Part shown: piece after piece, positions 1 to 7,225 of the stretch
How positions within the stretch are numbered: position 1 is the first letter of the stretch
How the letters are laid out: every line of letters begins with the position of its first letter
Source: CBFGTV01 sp965652145
Lineage (GTDB): Bacteria; Bacillota; Clostridia; Peptostreptococcales; Natronincolaceae
Direction: 5' to 3'
Length of the DNA stretch: 64,000 nucleotides
NCBI GenBank assembly: GCA_965652145.1
Contig: CBFGTV010000009.1
Coordinates: 11,915 to 75,914 of the forward strand
Position numbers and translations under genes: made by a program
Notes under the pieces: model-generated
What the model saw: only the letters and a program-made list of their open reading frames with translations
Told to the model about the DNA's origin: nothing
Databases searched by the model: none

Positions 1-487
1 AACAGACAAATATAACCTTCTGAATACTAATATATTTTAACAATAATTTGGAAACTTTATTTACTGCTATATTTGCTGCAATATCTTTGGGAAAACAATA
101 TACACCTGTGCTTATACAAGGATATGCAATACTCTTTACACCATTTTCATAGGCTAATCGTAATGAGTTTGAATAACATCCTTCCAATAATTCAATTTCT
201 CCTTTAGTACCTCCATTCCATACAGGTCCAACCGTATGTATAACATACCTTGCTTTCAAATCACCAGCACTGGTTATAACTGCCTCACCTACAGCACACC
301 CTCCCTGCTTATTTCTTATCTTTTTACATTCTTCTAAAATACCTCTCCCACCTGCTTTATGAATAGCTCCATCAACACCTCCACCACCAAGTAAACTACT
401 ATTGGCCGCATTAACAATAGCATCAACTTCCATCTTTGTAATATCACCTTTAATTACAAAAATTTTCTTATTAATAGGTTGAAACAT
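1..487 (-). CDS. Macrodomain protein (ADP-ribose / O-acetyl-ADP-ribose hydrolase family), cut by window edge
   Basis: Translating the minus strand from an ATG at 487 gives an open frame that runs off the left edge. It shows the macrodomain hallmarks: GDIT near residue 13, the loop DAIVNAANSSLLGGGGVDGA that binds the distal ribose and diphosphate, an IHTVGPVW strand, and the second loop CISTGVYCFP. Members of the family remove ADP-ribose or acetyl groups from ADP-ribosylated proteins or O-acetyl-ADP-ribose. AAAGG lies 9 nt before the ATG at 487; another in-frame ATG at 496 sits right against that AAGG and is less likely. Only about the first 162 residues are visible. The substrate cannot be told from sequence. 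Confidence 0.85.
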   Translation of the reverse strand, partial: MFQPINKKIFVIKGDITKMEVDAIVNAANSSLLGGGGVDGAIHKAGGRGILEECKKIRNKQGGCAVGEAVITSAGDLKARYVIHTVGPVWNGGTKGEIELLEGCYSNSLRLAYENGVKSIAYPCISTGVYCFPKDIAANIAVNKVSKLLLKYISIQKVIFVC

Positions 488-502
488 AATCTTCATCCTT
501 TT

Positions 503-703
503 CTAAAGTTCTGAAAAATAATTCAAATCCATTATAATCTGCTTAAATAAATCATCTTTTTCCTTTAAAAATAAAGTATTACTTAGTTTGATTTTTTCAC
601 TATATATTTCCACAATTAACTCCTCAAATAGAGGACGGTATCTAGTCAGGTATATCCTTTCGTACTTCATATAGCTAATACTACATTCTCTAGACAACAT
701 CAT
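503..703 (-). CDS. Small hypothetical protein, 66 residues
   Basis: An AT-rich open frame ends 15 nt before the macrodomain start. The product is rich in charged and aromatic residues (KYERIYLTRYRPLFEELIV) with no membrane segment or signal peptide. I do not recognise the family. There is no good ribosome binding site before the tandem ATG at 703, so it may be the tail of a decayed gene instead of a working one. Confidence 0.35.
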   Translation of the reverse strand: MMLSRECSISYMKYERIYLTRYRPLFEELIVEIYSEKIKLSNTLFLKEKDDLFKQIIMDLNYFSEL

Positions 704-817
704 TATTTTAGATTATAAGTAAGAAGTAAAGGAGCTATCCTTTGCTTTATAAAAAAGTTCTAGAATCAGTAGTAGTTATGTTTTTGCAAAGAATACTACT
801 AAACTACAGAACCATTC

Positions 818-994
818 TTAATTAAAAAGGTCATCACCATCATCACATTTAATAAACAATTTATCATCACGAACATAGTAATCAACAATAATGTCTCTAA
901 ATCCAACAGACCATAATATCTCTCCACATAATATTCCCATCACCACCCATTCAGATCCTAAACCTACACCGGAATAAGCACCAAAAAAGCACCT
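818..994 (-). pseudogene. Remnant open frame without a clear start
   Basis: Between a TAG at 995-997 and a TAA at 818-820 the minus strand encodes 58 residues with protein-like composition (GEILWSVGFRDIIVDYYVRD, then KLFIKCDDGDDLFN). No ribosome binding site or good start codon precedes it; the first ATG is internal, within the string EWVVMGIL. It looks like the C-terminal end of a gene whose front part has been lost. The family is not recognised. Confidence 0.35.
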
Positions 995-1049
995 CTAACA
1001 CCTAGAAAAGAAGGTGGCCGGAATTGCAGGGCTGCTGGTAATGATTGAT

Positions 1050-1077
1050 AGGTGTCAACGGAATACCTTTGACACCT
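1050..1077. repeat. Inverted repeat downstream of speE
   Basis: Perfect 9-bp arms AGGTGTCAA and TTGACACCT are separated by a 10-nt loop. It lies 34 nt after the speE stop codon on the minus strand but is not followed by a T-run there. It could be a weak terminator or an RNA 3' end stabiliser. Confidence 0.5.
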
Positions 1078-1110
1078 GTTATTTAGCTTATCTATTTAAT
1101 TCCATAACAC

Positions 1111-1989
1111 CTAAGTTGTCAGGTCTTTCTGCATAAAATTAGGAAGACTAAAGGATGAATGGAATATCTCTTTATTAATGTATTTTGTATTGGGAGCAAG
1201 TCTCTCAAGATTTGCCTTTATTGGCTCATATTTAAAGGAAGCCAGGGTAAAGCTCCACATTCCCCCGGGGTAGCTTGGTACAACAGCCTTATAGGTTTCA
1301 ACAATAGAAAAATGTTTTTTTAATTTACGTCGGGTCTCTTTTAATATATCCCTGTGAAAAATTGGCGACTGACTTTGGCAGACCATGAGTCCATCCTGCT
1401 TCAAGGAATTTTTTAAATCTACATAAAAGCCCTCTGAAAACAATACCTCAGCCGGACCAATCGGATCGGAAGAGTCTACTATTGCTATATCATAAACACC
1501 CTTTTTACCCTGTACAAATTTTACACCATCATCAAAGATAAAATTAATCCGCTGATCATTACAAACATCGCCAGATATTTTGGGGAGCTTATTAATGGAC
1601 TCCCTTACCACCAGTTCATCTATTTCTACCATGTCTATTTCTTCCAACCCGCTATATTTTGACAGTTCGTTGGCTACTCCGCAATCTCCCCCACCAATAA
1701 TCAAGGCTCTTTTGGGGTTGTGGTGGCATACTACAGGAACATGAGAAATCATCTCATTATATATATATCCGTCTAATTCCGTGGTCTGTATGACACCATC
1801 TAATACAAGACAGCGGCCGAAATCATAGGAATCAACTATATTAACCTGTTGAAAGGGAGACTGGCCTGTATAAAGAATTTCCTTAATTCTATAATACAGC
1901 TTCATATTGTCCCTTTCATCTTCAACCAGCCATATTTCACCATTAATCCTCTCAAAATATTTTGGAAGCTTATTACCGTAATTTTGCAT
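1111..1989 (-). CDS. speE: Spermidine synthase (polyamine aminopropyltransferase)
   Basis: Transfers the aminopropyl group of decarboxylated S-adenosylmethionine to putrescine to make spermidine in the cytoplasm. The 292-residue length is normal. Visible marks are the N-terminal beta domain with QVNIVDSYDFGRCLVLDG, the substrate loop TTELDGYIYNEMISHVP, the Rossmann glycine motif IIGGGDCGVANE, the ribose-binding acidic residue in MVEIDELVV, and DVAIVD-like YDIAIVDSSDPIGPAE carrying the catalytic aspartate. The start is supported by GAGGATGAGGA directly upstream. The gene stands alone, with its own promoter at about 2081-2109. No speD or speA/agmatinase gene is visible nearby. Confidence 0.95.
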   Translation of the reverse strand: MQNYGNKLPKYFERINGEIWLVEDERDNMKLYYRIKEILYTGQSPFQQVNIVDSYDFGRCLVLDGVIQTTELDGYIYNEMISHVPVVCHHNPKRALIIGGGDCGVANELSKYSGLEEIDMVEIDELVVRESINKLPKISGDVCNDQRINFIFDDGVKFVQGKKGVYDIAIVDSSDPIGPAEVLFSEGFYVDLKNSLKQDGLMVCQSQSPIFHRDILKETRRKLKKHFSIVETYKAVVPSYPGGMWSFTLASFKYEPIKANLERLAPNTKYINKEIFHSSFSLPNFMQKDLTT

Positions 1990-1997
1990 TCCTCATC

Positions 1998-2029
1998 CTC
2001 ACCAATTTAATTTTGGTGAGTTTCTCACC
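1998..2029 (-). promoter_or_regulatory. speE leader with competing hairpins
   Basis: The minus-strand leader carries the blocks GGTGAG, AAA, CTCACC, an AT-rich spacer, and a second GGTGAG, followed 8 nt later by the start codon. The CTCACC block can pair with either GGTGAG block. One pairing leaves the ribosome binding region free and the other folds it in. This is read from the sequence; that it regulates translation is an inference. Confidence 0.4.
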
Positions 2030-2080
2030 ACCTTTCCATTTTTCAACTCCTCAAGGGAGGTTCAAATACTAGTCTAGCCC

Positions 2081-2109
2081 ATTGTATCATTCAATATGAA
2101 ATTCGTAAA
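2081..2109 (-). promoter_or_regulatory. Probable sigma-A promoter of speE
   Basis: On the minus strand TTTACG (2109-2104) and TACAAT (2086-2081) are separated by exactly 17 nt. The predicted transcript starts near 2074 and has a leader of about 85 nt containing the competing hairpins. Confidence 0.6.
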
Positions 2110-2160
2110 GAAAACAGGGTATAACCATGACCCTTATTAAGATGGGGGGATCAAAGCAAT

Positions 2161-2196
2161 AAAAAAGTATGTCTGCTAAGGATAGACATACTTTTT
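2161..2196 (-). terminator. Rho-independent terminator after the PTS operon
   Basis: Stem AAAAAGTATGTCT / AGACATACTTTTT with a loop of about 9 nt and T/A tails on both sides. It lies about 50 nt after the last gene of the PTS operon and could act in both directions. Confidence 0.8.
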
Positions 2197-2244
2197 CATA
2201 CTTAGATTGAAGATGAAAAGCGATAGAAAAACGCCCTCTGGCAC

Positions 2245-3327
2245 CTATAAAGAAAAGCTAAAGCGCTGCCAGGGCTGAATGGTGTCTAACAGAAAATGTT
2301 CTTCCTCCACCACCCTTCCCACTACATTGGTTTTACCGCTATTCTCCATATCCTTCAGGGCCACCTGCAGCTCTCCGGCATAATGACCGTATTGGGAGCT
2401 ATCAATTAAAATATCCCCCCGTTTAATGGGCTTTGGATTAAAAACGGCAAAGTGGTGACCTTGATATTTTACTCGGCTTTGGGTTGAACGAAGCATATAA
2501 TCTGATATGTCACCCCGATTAAAGTGGGGTTCTTCAAAAATAATTTTCCTTTCCAGCTCTGGCAGGTCTTCATAAAGCGCTACCCTGAGGGTCAATAGCT
2601 GGCGATTAAGCTTCGACAGGGACCTTAGCTCAGTCTCATGGGCCAAGGCATTGGCGATAATGACATCATCGATTAAATTGGTATTAAATAGATCCTTTGC
2701 CTGTACCTCAATGGGAAGTCCTCGATGCTCCTCTAGGGTACAAAGCCCTTCCATCACCGGCCAGGGCCCATGGGTGGCATGATTGGATGAAACAAAGGCC
2801 GCTGTTCGAATCCCCTGTTTTTTAAATTCTTGGGAGGTTTCCATAAAATGTTTCCTGGATAAACCTGTATACCGATGGGGATAAAAATTATGGCAGCCTA
2901 AAAGATTCATTCGGTTAGGGCAGTAGGATAGTATGTTTTCCAGCCCCTTTGTCCCCCCACTGATGTTTAGTTCAATTTTTAAATCAAAGGCATTGTAGCT
3001 CATCATACTCTCCTCCGGTCCACCAAAGCCCAAATCCAGCCGAATGCCATAGAGGCCCAGCTCCTGAAAAAAGCTTAAATCCCTGGGCGAGAGGTCTAAT
3101 TCCTGAAAAACCTTAGGTGAAACATCAGCTACAACCTTCATCCCCAAGGAGGCGCCGTAAAGTACGGTTTCTTTAAAGTCATTAAATATTTTTTCCTTTC
3201 CGTCCTTCAGAGACAATAGACAGGTAAATATTCTACTGAAGCCTAATTCACTGGCTAACTGTATATATTGTTTGTTTTCATCAATATTGATTTTACCAGG
3301 GTAGATGGAAATTCCCAATCCTCTCAT
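2245..3327 (-). CDS. MupG-like 6-phospho-N-acetylmuramidase family protein (DUF871)
   Basis: A 360-residue TIM-barrel protein of the DUF871/MupG family. Characterised MupG enzymes hydrolyse intracellular MurNAc-6-phosphate-GlcNAc during peptidoglycan recycling. Family features visible here are the N-terminal GLGISIYPGK, a central NLLGCHNFYPHRYTGLS loop and the FVSSNHATHGPWPVMEGLCT segment, then a smaller C-terminal beta domain (from about residue 240) with the strand pattern RGDISDYMLRST. It is the last gene of a PTS operon with lactose/cellobiose-type EII proteins and a GH4 enzyme. No murQ or murP-type gene accompanies it, so the true substrate may be another 6-phospho-disaccharide. The family assignment is firm; the exact reaction is inferred. 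Confidence 0.8.
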   Translation of the reverse strand: MRGLGISIYPGKINIDENKQYIQLASELGFSRIFTCLLSLKDGKEKIFNDFKETVLYGASLGMKVVADVSPKVFQELDLSPRDLSFFQELGLYGIRLDLGFGGPEESMMSYNAFDLKIELNISGGTKGLENILSYCPNRMNLLGCHNFYPHRYTGLSRKHFMETSQEFKKQGIRTAAFVSSNHATHGPWPVMEGLCTLEEHRGLPIEVQAKDLFNTNLIDDVIIANALAHETELRSLSKLNRQLLTLRVALYEDLPELERKIIFEEPHFNRGDISDYMLRSTQSRVKYQGHHFAVFNPKPIKRGDILIDSSQYGHYAGELQVALKDMENSGKTNVVGRVVEEEHFLLDTIQPWQRFSFSL

Positions 3328-3378
3328 TCCGGCTCCTCCTTTATCCTTAATGGAAAAAAGGGCATTTTACAGCTTGCC

Positions 3379-3684
3379 CTATTCTAGTCTTTGATACAAT
3401 TCTATAAATTCATTGGCCATTTCTTTAAGGGTAATGGCATTCATTAGGTGGTCCTGGGCATGGATCAACAACAGCGAAACCTCTGTTTTATCACCCTGGG
3501 CCTCATTTTGAATGAGCTTTGTCTGCTCCTTGTGGGCCTCTCCCAGTTTTTCCGCTACCATTTCCATTGCTTCCCGGGCCTTAGAAAACTCTTTTTGCTT
3601 TGCAAATTGAATTGCCTCCATGGCAAAGCTTTTTGCATCCCCGCTCTGGGTAATAATTTTCAAAATAATTTCTTCAAAGTTCAT
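3379..3684 (-). CDS. PTS lactose/cellobiose-type EIIA component
   Basis: A 101-residue all-helical cytoplasmic protein of the lactose/cellobiose EIIA family. It accepts phosphate from HPr on a histidine and passes it to EIIB. The active-site region is LLIHAQDHLMNA, with His75 the likely phosphorylated residue and the following aspartate the usual metal ligand of the trimer. Length matches the family. It lies 23 nt upstream of the GH4-gene stop and 51 nt from the mupG-like start, inside the operon read from the sigma-54 promoter. Confidence 0.93.
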   Translation of the reverse strand: MNFEEIILKIITQSGDAKSFAMEAIQFAKQKEFSKAREAMEMVAEKLGEAHKEQTKLIQNEAQGDKTEVSLLLIHAQDHLMNAITLKEMANEFIELYQRLE

Positions 3685-3707
3685 ATTGATCGCTCCTTAG
3701 TCTACTG

Positions 3708-5018
3708 TCAAATATCGAATTGTGGTAAATAATCATGGTGGGCCTTTAGAATATCCTTAAGAATTTTCTTAGCTATACCAATTGATGGAATCAACGGATG
3801 GGCTAAAAGGGCCTGAAGTGCCTTGTCATAGCTGCCCGTTACTGCTGCCTCTATGGTTAAGGCTTCATAGGCCTTTACCGCCTGCACCAGCCCCACCACC
3901 TCCTGGGGCAGCTTTCCCCCAGCAATGGGTACGGCACCGCTGCGATTTACCACTGCATTGGTTTCTACCACCGAATTAGGTGGTAAATCAGCAATGGCCC
4001 CCTGGTTCAAAACATTAACCACATGAATTTCACCTGTATCATTGTAGATGGAATTAACCAATGATACCGCTGCATCGGAATAATAGGCTCCTCCTCTTTT
4101 TTCAAGCTCCGGCGGCTTGATATCCAGATCACGATCCTGATATCGCTTGAATAGCTCCTGTTCCAGAGCCGCCACCTGTCTTCCCCTTGTCCCCTTTCCC
4201 TGGGTCCATTGATCAAGCTCATCCTTAAGCATTTCATCCTGCATATAATAATACCGGTGATATGGACAGGGAATGACACCCAAGGATTTTATCAGGGCAG
4301 GGTCCCATTTCATATCGGGTATATTTTCCATGGAATAGGTTTGACCCCCTATCAATGCCTCAATGAGCCTGTCGGTTATATTCATTCCGTCAAGATAAAC
4401 GGCTTTGCCATAGACCAGATGATTTAACCCTGCTAAATCGATTCTGATTCTGCTACTGTCTACCTTCAGCAGCTTAGCAATATGGTGAATCATCCCTATG
4501 GGCACATTACAAAGGCCAATGGCCTTCACCGAAGTGTGCTTCAACACGAATTCTGTAACAATACCAGCGGGGTTGGTAAAATTAATCAGCCATGCCTCGG
4601 GGGCGAGCTTTTCTATATCATAACAGATTTCACTGATCACCGGTATGGTTCTAATGGCCTTGGCAAAGCCGCCGGCTCCTGTGGTCTCCTGACCAATAAC
4701 CTGATATTTAAGGGGAATTTCTTCATCCTTGATTCTCGCCTGAAGTCCTCCGACACGAAGCTGTGTTAGAACAAAATCTGCCCCGCTAATGGCTTCTTGA
4801 CGGTTTAGGGTTGTATAGACCGGGATGTTTAACCCTGCCCTTTTCAACATCCTTCTGGCCAAGGCTCCAACAATCGCAAGCTTTTCTGCCCCCATTTCAA
4901 TATCGGCCAAATAGATGGAGCCAACGGGTAAAGTATCTGCCCGCTTAATAAAGCCCTCTATCAGCTCCGGCGTATAGCTGCTGCCACCTCCAATAACGGC
5001 TATCTTGATGTCACCCAT
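3708..5018 (-). CDS. 6-phospho-beta-glucosidase-like GH4 enzyme
   Basis: A family 4 glycosidase, which cleaves phosphorylated disaccharides by an NAD+- and Mn2+-dependent redox-elimination route. Seen are the N-terminal nucleotide loop IGGGSSYTPELIEGF, QLRVGGLQARIKDE, the conserved GQETTGAGGFAKA, LINFTNPAGIVTE, the metal-binding Cys in GLCNVPIGM and the His in LAGLNHLVYG. A GGGAGG 8 nt before the ATG at 5018 favours that start over the in-frame ATG at 5036. It would split the sugar phosphate delivered by the adjacent EII complex. Beta-glucoside (cellobiose-like) substrates are typical of this subfamily, but GH4 members with other specificities look much alike. Confidence 0.88.
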   Translation of the reverse strand: MGDIKIAVIGGGSSYTPELIEGFIKRADTLPVGSIYLADIEMGAEKLAIVGALARRMLKRAGLNIPVYTTLNRQEAISGADFVLTQLRVGGLQARIKDEEIPLKYQVIGQETTGAGGFAKAIRTIPVISEICYDIEKLAPEAWLINFTNPAGIVTEFVLKHTSVKAIGLCNVPIGMIHHIAKLLKVDSSRIRIDLAGLNHLVYGKAVYLDGMNITDRLIEALIGGQTYSMENIPDMKWDPALIKSLGVIPCPYHRYYYMQDEMLKDELDQWTQGKGTRGRQVAALEQELFKRYQDRDLDIKPPELEKRGGAYYSDAAVSLVNSIYNDTGEIHVVNVLNQGAIADLPPNSVVETNAVVNRSGAVPIAGGKLPQEVVGLVQAVKAYEALTIEAAVTGSYDKALQALLAHPLIPSIGIAKKILKDILKAHHDYLPQFDI

Positions 5019-5081
5019 GATTTTCGCCTCCCGCATTTTGGAAAGGAGGGAGGCAGGAAGACCTGCTCCCTCACATTATGA

Positions 5082-6365
5082 TTAATTGCTGCTCTTTTGT
5101 GCTGTTTTTTTATCCTCTAACTTTTCCGACATGATAATAAAGGGCATGTAAAGAATGACTCCAATGACAATATTGACCAGCGACAATACTCCCCCTCGCC
5201 ATGACCCGGTGGCCAGAATGCCACTGATAATGGGCGGTGTTGTCCAGGGAACCATGGCAATAGTCTTGGGAATAATTCCGGCTGCTATGGTCAGATAACT
5301 GAAAATTGTCAATACCAGGGGTGTTAAAATAAATGGAATAAGGAACACAGGATTCAGCACAATGGGCAGACCAAATATAATAGGTTCATTAATATTAAAT
5401 AGTCCAGTTGGCGCAGCCATATTGGCTAAATACCGATGGTGCTTTCTCTTTGAAGCAATGTAGATGGCAATGATTAAGCATATGGTGGTTCCTGAGCCGC
5501 CCATATACACAAAGGCATCGAAGAAGGGCTTGGTAACGATATTGGGTACCACTTGACCACTGGCAAAGGCCGCAATATTGGCTTGTAAAGCCGGCAGATA
5601 CATTGTCTGCATAACCGGTTCTAAAATATTGGGGCCATGGAGCCCAAAGAACCACAGCAGGTGATTGAGTATTGCGATGGCTGAGGCGGCTCCCAGGGTA
5701 TTGGCCATGGAAGATAACGGTCTTTGGATTAGATCATAGATTGTTGCATGGATGTCTACAATGCCTACTGCTGTAGAAATAATTTTAATAAAGGCAAATA
5801 CTAAGATGGTAATCATCGCTGGAAACAATGCAGCAAAGGATTTTGCCACGGCGGGCGGTACACCCTCTGGCATTTTCAGTACAAGCTTTGGATTTCCTAA
5901 AAGTCTAACAAATATTTCTGTTGAAATGATAGCAACAATAATCGAAACAAATAGTCCCAGGGCCCCTAGCCAGGAGTAGGGAACTGCCGAAACCCCTTCG
6001 GCCGACTGCATAATGGCCATTAGCGAGGCAACACTGACAACCCCTGCTGCCAAGGGGTCAGAGTTATATCCCTTAGCCAAGCTGTAGCTGATGGAGAAGT
6101 TAACCAGTAGTGCCATGACGGCTAAGCTTCCATTGGATACGTTGTTTCCCAGCCCTTTCCATACGTCAGAGCCGAAGATAGCATTTAATGCATTTTGAAA
6201 GGCATTGACGGGCAGGTTATTAATTAAGACTGCCAATGAACCGGCAATAATTAATGGCATAATTGCAACAAAGCCGTCTCTAATGGCCACCAGGTGCCTT
6301 TGGGCTCCGATTTTACCTGCCACAGGTACAAAATACTTCTCTAGAAATTCCAACAATTTCTTCAT
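5082..6365 (-). CDS. PTS lactose/cellobiose-type EIIC permease
   Basis: A 427-residue integral membrane protein that moves the disaccharide across the membrane and presents it for phosphorylation. It has the family's start (LEKYFVPVAGKIGAQRHLVAIRDGF), about ten hydrophobic segments, the conserved LWFFGLHGPNIL loop and the substrate-region NINEPIIFGLPIVLNPVFLI followed by PWTTPPIISGILATG. Separate EIIA and EIIB genes flank the GH4 gene and the EIIC gene, so the complex is of the split type. AGGGGG lies just before the start. Confidence 0.93.
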   Translation of the reverse strand: MKKLLEFLEKYFVPVAGKIGAQRHLVAIRDGFVAIMPLIIAGSLAVLINNLPVNAFQNALNAIFGSDVWKGLGNNVSNGSLAVMALLVNFSISYSLAKGYNSDPLAAGVVSVASLMAIMQSAEGVSAVPYSWLGALGLFVSIIVAIISTEIFVRLLGNPKLVLKMPEGVPPAVAKSFAALFPAMITILVFAFIKIISTAVGIVDIHATIYDLIQRPLSSMANTLGAASAIAILNHLLWFFGLHGPNILEPVMQTMYLPALQANIAAFASGQVVPNIVTKPFFDAFVYMGGSGTTICLIIAIYIASKRKHHRYLANMAAPTGLFNINEPIIFGLPIVLNPVFLIPFILTPLVLTIFSYLTIAAGIIPKTIAMVPWTTPPIISGILATGSWRGGVLSLVNIVIGVILYMPFIIMSEKLEDKKTAQKSSN

Positions 6366-6423
6366 ACAGATCCCCCTTCAATTTTCTCTCGGTTCTCAAT
6401 TCCTTTTGTTACCCGGGTGTTTT

Positions 6424-6735
6424 TCAAGCCTTCATAAGATTTATGGCTTGTTCAAGCACCGCTTCACCATTCATGGTGCCATAGTTTACACTGTCGATTA
6501 CGGCTACCGGAACCCCCCTTTCCTCCAGGTTTTTTTGCAGCTTGCCTAGTAAATATCTAACCTGAGGCCCCAATAGCAGTACATCAATCTCATCAAAATG
6601 CTTGTTGGCCTCGGTTTCTGAAACTGCAAATATTTTAGCCTCTAGTCCTTTTTTCGCTGCTGCATCATTCATTTTGGTAACCAGTAGGCTGGTAGACATT
6701 CCAGAACAGCATACTAAAAGAATTTTTTTCATCAT
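6424..6735 (-). CDS. PTS lactose/cellobiose-type EIIB component
   Basis: A 103-residue cytoplasmic EIIB that carries phosphate on a cysteine within the P-loop CCSGMSTSLLV. By position relative to the GMSTS motif the first of the two cysteines (Cys9) is the phospho-acceptor. The start has tandem ATGs with GGGAGG 5 nt before the first. It is immediately downstream of the HPr-like gene in the operon. Confidence 0.92.
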   Translation of the reverse strand: MMKKILLVCCSGMSTSLLVTKMNDAAAKKGLEAKIFAVSETEANKHFDEIDVLLLGPQVRYLLGKLQKNLEERGVPVAVIDSVNYGTMNGEAVLEQAINLMKA

Positions 6736-6764
6736 TGCAACCTCCCTTTTCTATAAATGTCCGA

Positions 6765-7028
6765 CTACTTTTCTAACCCCTTTGTGAGCAATGCTTCTAT
6801 TGCGTCAATTGCCTCTAACTCGTCGCTGCCCTCAGCAATGATTGTTAATTCCTCTCGATCCCCTACGGCCATACTAAGGATTCCCATAAGACTTTTACCG
6901 TTTACCCTCTTTCCCCCCTTTTCAAAGGTGATGCTTGACTGAAATTGCTGAGTCAGATTCACCAGTATACTTGCAGGCCTGGCATGGAGCCCAGATTGGC
7001 TTCTTATCAAAACACTTCTTTTTTTCAT
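6765..7028 (-). CDS. Operon-specific HPr-like phosphocarrier
   Basis: An 87-residue HPr with the active-site histidine in SGLHARPAS and a serine-46-type regulatory site in NGKSLMGILSMAVGD. HPr passes phosphate from enzyme I to EIIA. The ATG at 7028 is preferred because GGGGGG lies 6 nt before it; the ATG at 7034 abuts the G-run. It is the first gene of the sigma-54 operon, so this may be a dedicated HPr besides the general one expected elsewhere in the genome. The presence of the serine site suggests it could still be a target of HPr kinase. Confidence 0.92.
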   Translation of the reverse strand: MKKRSVLIRSQSGLHARPASILVNLTQQFQSSITFEKGGKRVNGKSLMGILSMAVGDREELTIIAEGSDELEAIDAIEALLTKGLEK

Positions 7029-7050
7029 AGCCATCCCCCCTGCTATTTAA

Positions 7051-7070
7051 TATGCATTTTTAATGCCAAC
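7051..7070 (-). promoter_or_regulatory. Sigma-54 (-24/-12) promoter of the PTS operon
   Basis: Minus strand reads TTGGCAT, TAAAA, ATGCAT. The invariant GG (7067-7066) and GC (7055-7054) are separated by exactly 10 nt, as sigma-54 requires. The predicted start is near 7042, giving a very short leader before the HPr gene. The upstream neighbour encodes a sigma-54 activator, which supports this strongly. Confidence 0.88.
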
Positions 7071-7071
7071 T

Positions 7072-7087
7072 TTGAAAACGTTGTATA
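7072..7087 (-). promoter_or_regulatory. Candidate CcpA cre next to the -24 box
   Basis: Read on the minus strand, this 16-mer centred on ACAACGTTTTCA matches the cre consensus WTGNNARCGNWWWCAW at 14 of 16 positions (mismatches at positions 2 and 3). It lies about 30-45 nt upstream of the predicted start, the same place as the cre in the Bacillus levanase operon. Confidence 0.45.
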
Positions 7088-7161
7088 GTTTTTTTGCTTT
7101 TTGTATTCTAGTTTAAATTTATTGATTTAAAGCCAATTATATAATAAAAAATTAATTTTTT

Positions 7162-7198
7162 CTTAAAAAAAAGTGTGTAAATTAATTACACACTTTTC
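7162..7198 (-). terminator. Terminator of the levR-like gene
   Basis: Minus strand stem AAAGTGTGTAA / TTACACACTTT with a 5-nt loop and then a run of T. It starts shortly after the stop codon of the activator gene and separates it from the sigma-54 promoter. Confidence 0.75.
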
Positions 7199-7216
7199 AA
7201 CACACTACTGCACACT
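7172..7216 (-). promoter_or_regulatory. Candidate upstream activating sequence for the LevR-type activator
   Basis: Minus strand shows three direct copies of AGTGTGT/C (7216-7210, 7206-7200, 7194-7188) and one inverted copy (7178-7172), 100-170 nt upstream of the -24 box. Direct and inverted repeats at this distance are typical binding sites of bacterial enhancer-binding proteins. The inverted pair also forms the terminator stem. Confidence 0.45.
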
Positions 7217-7225
7217 ATTTTATTT

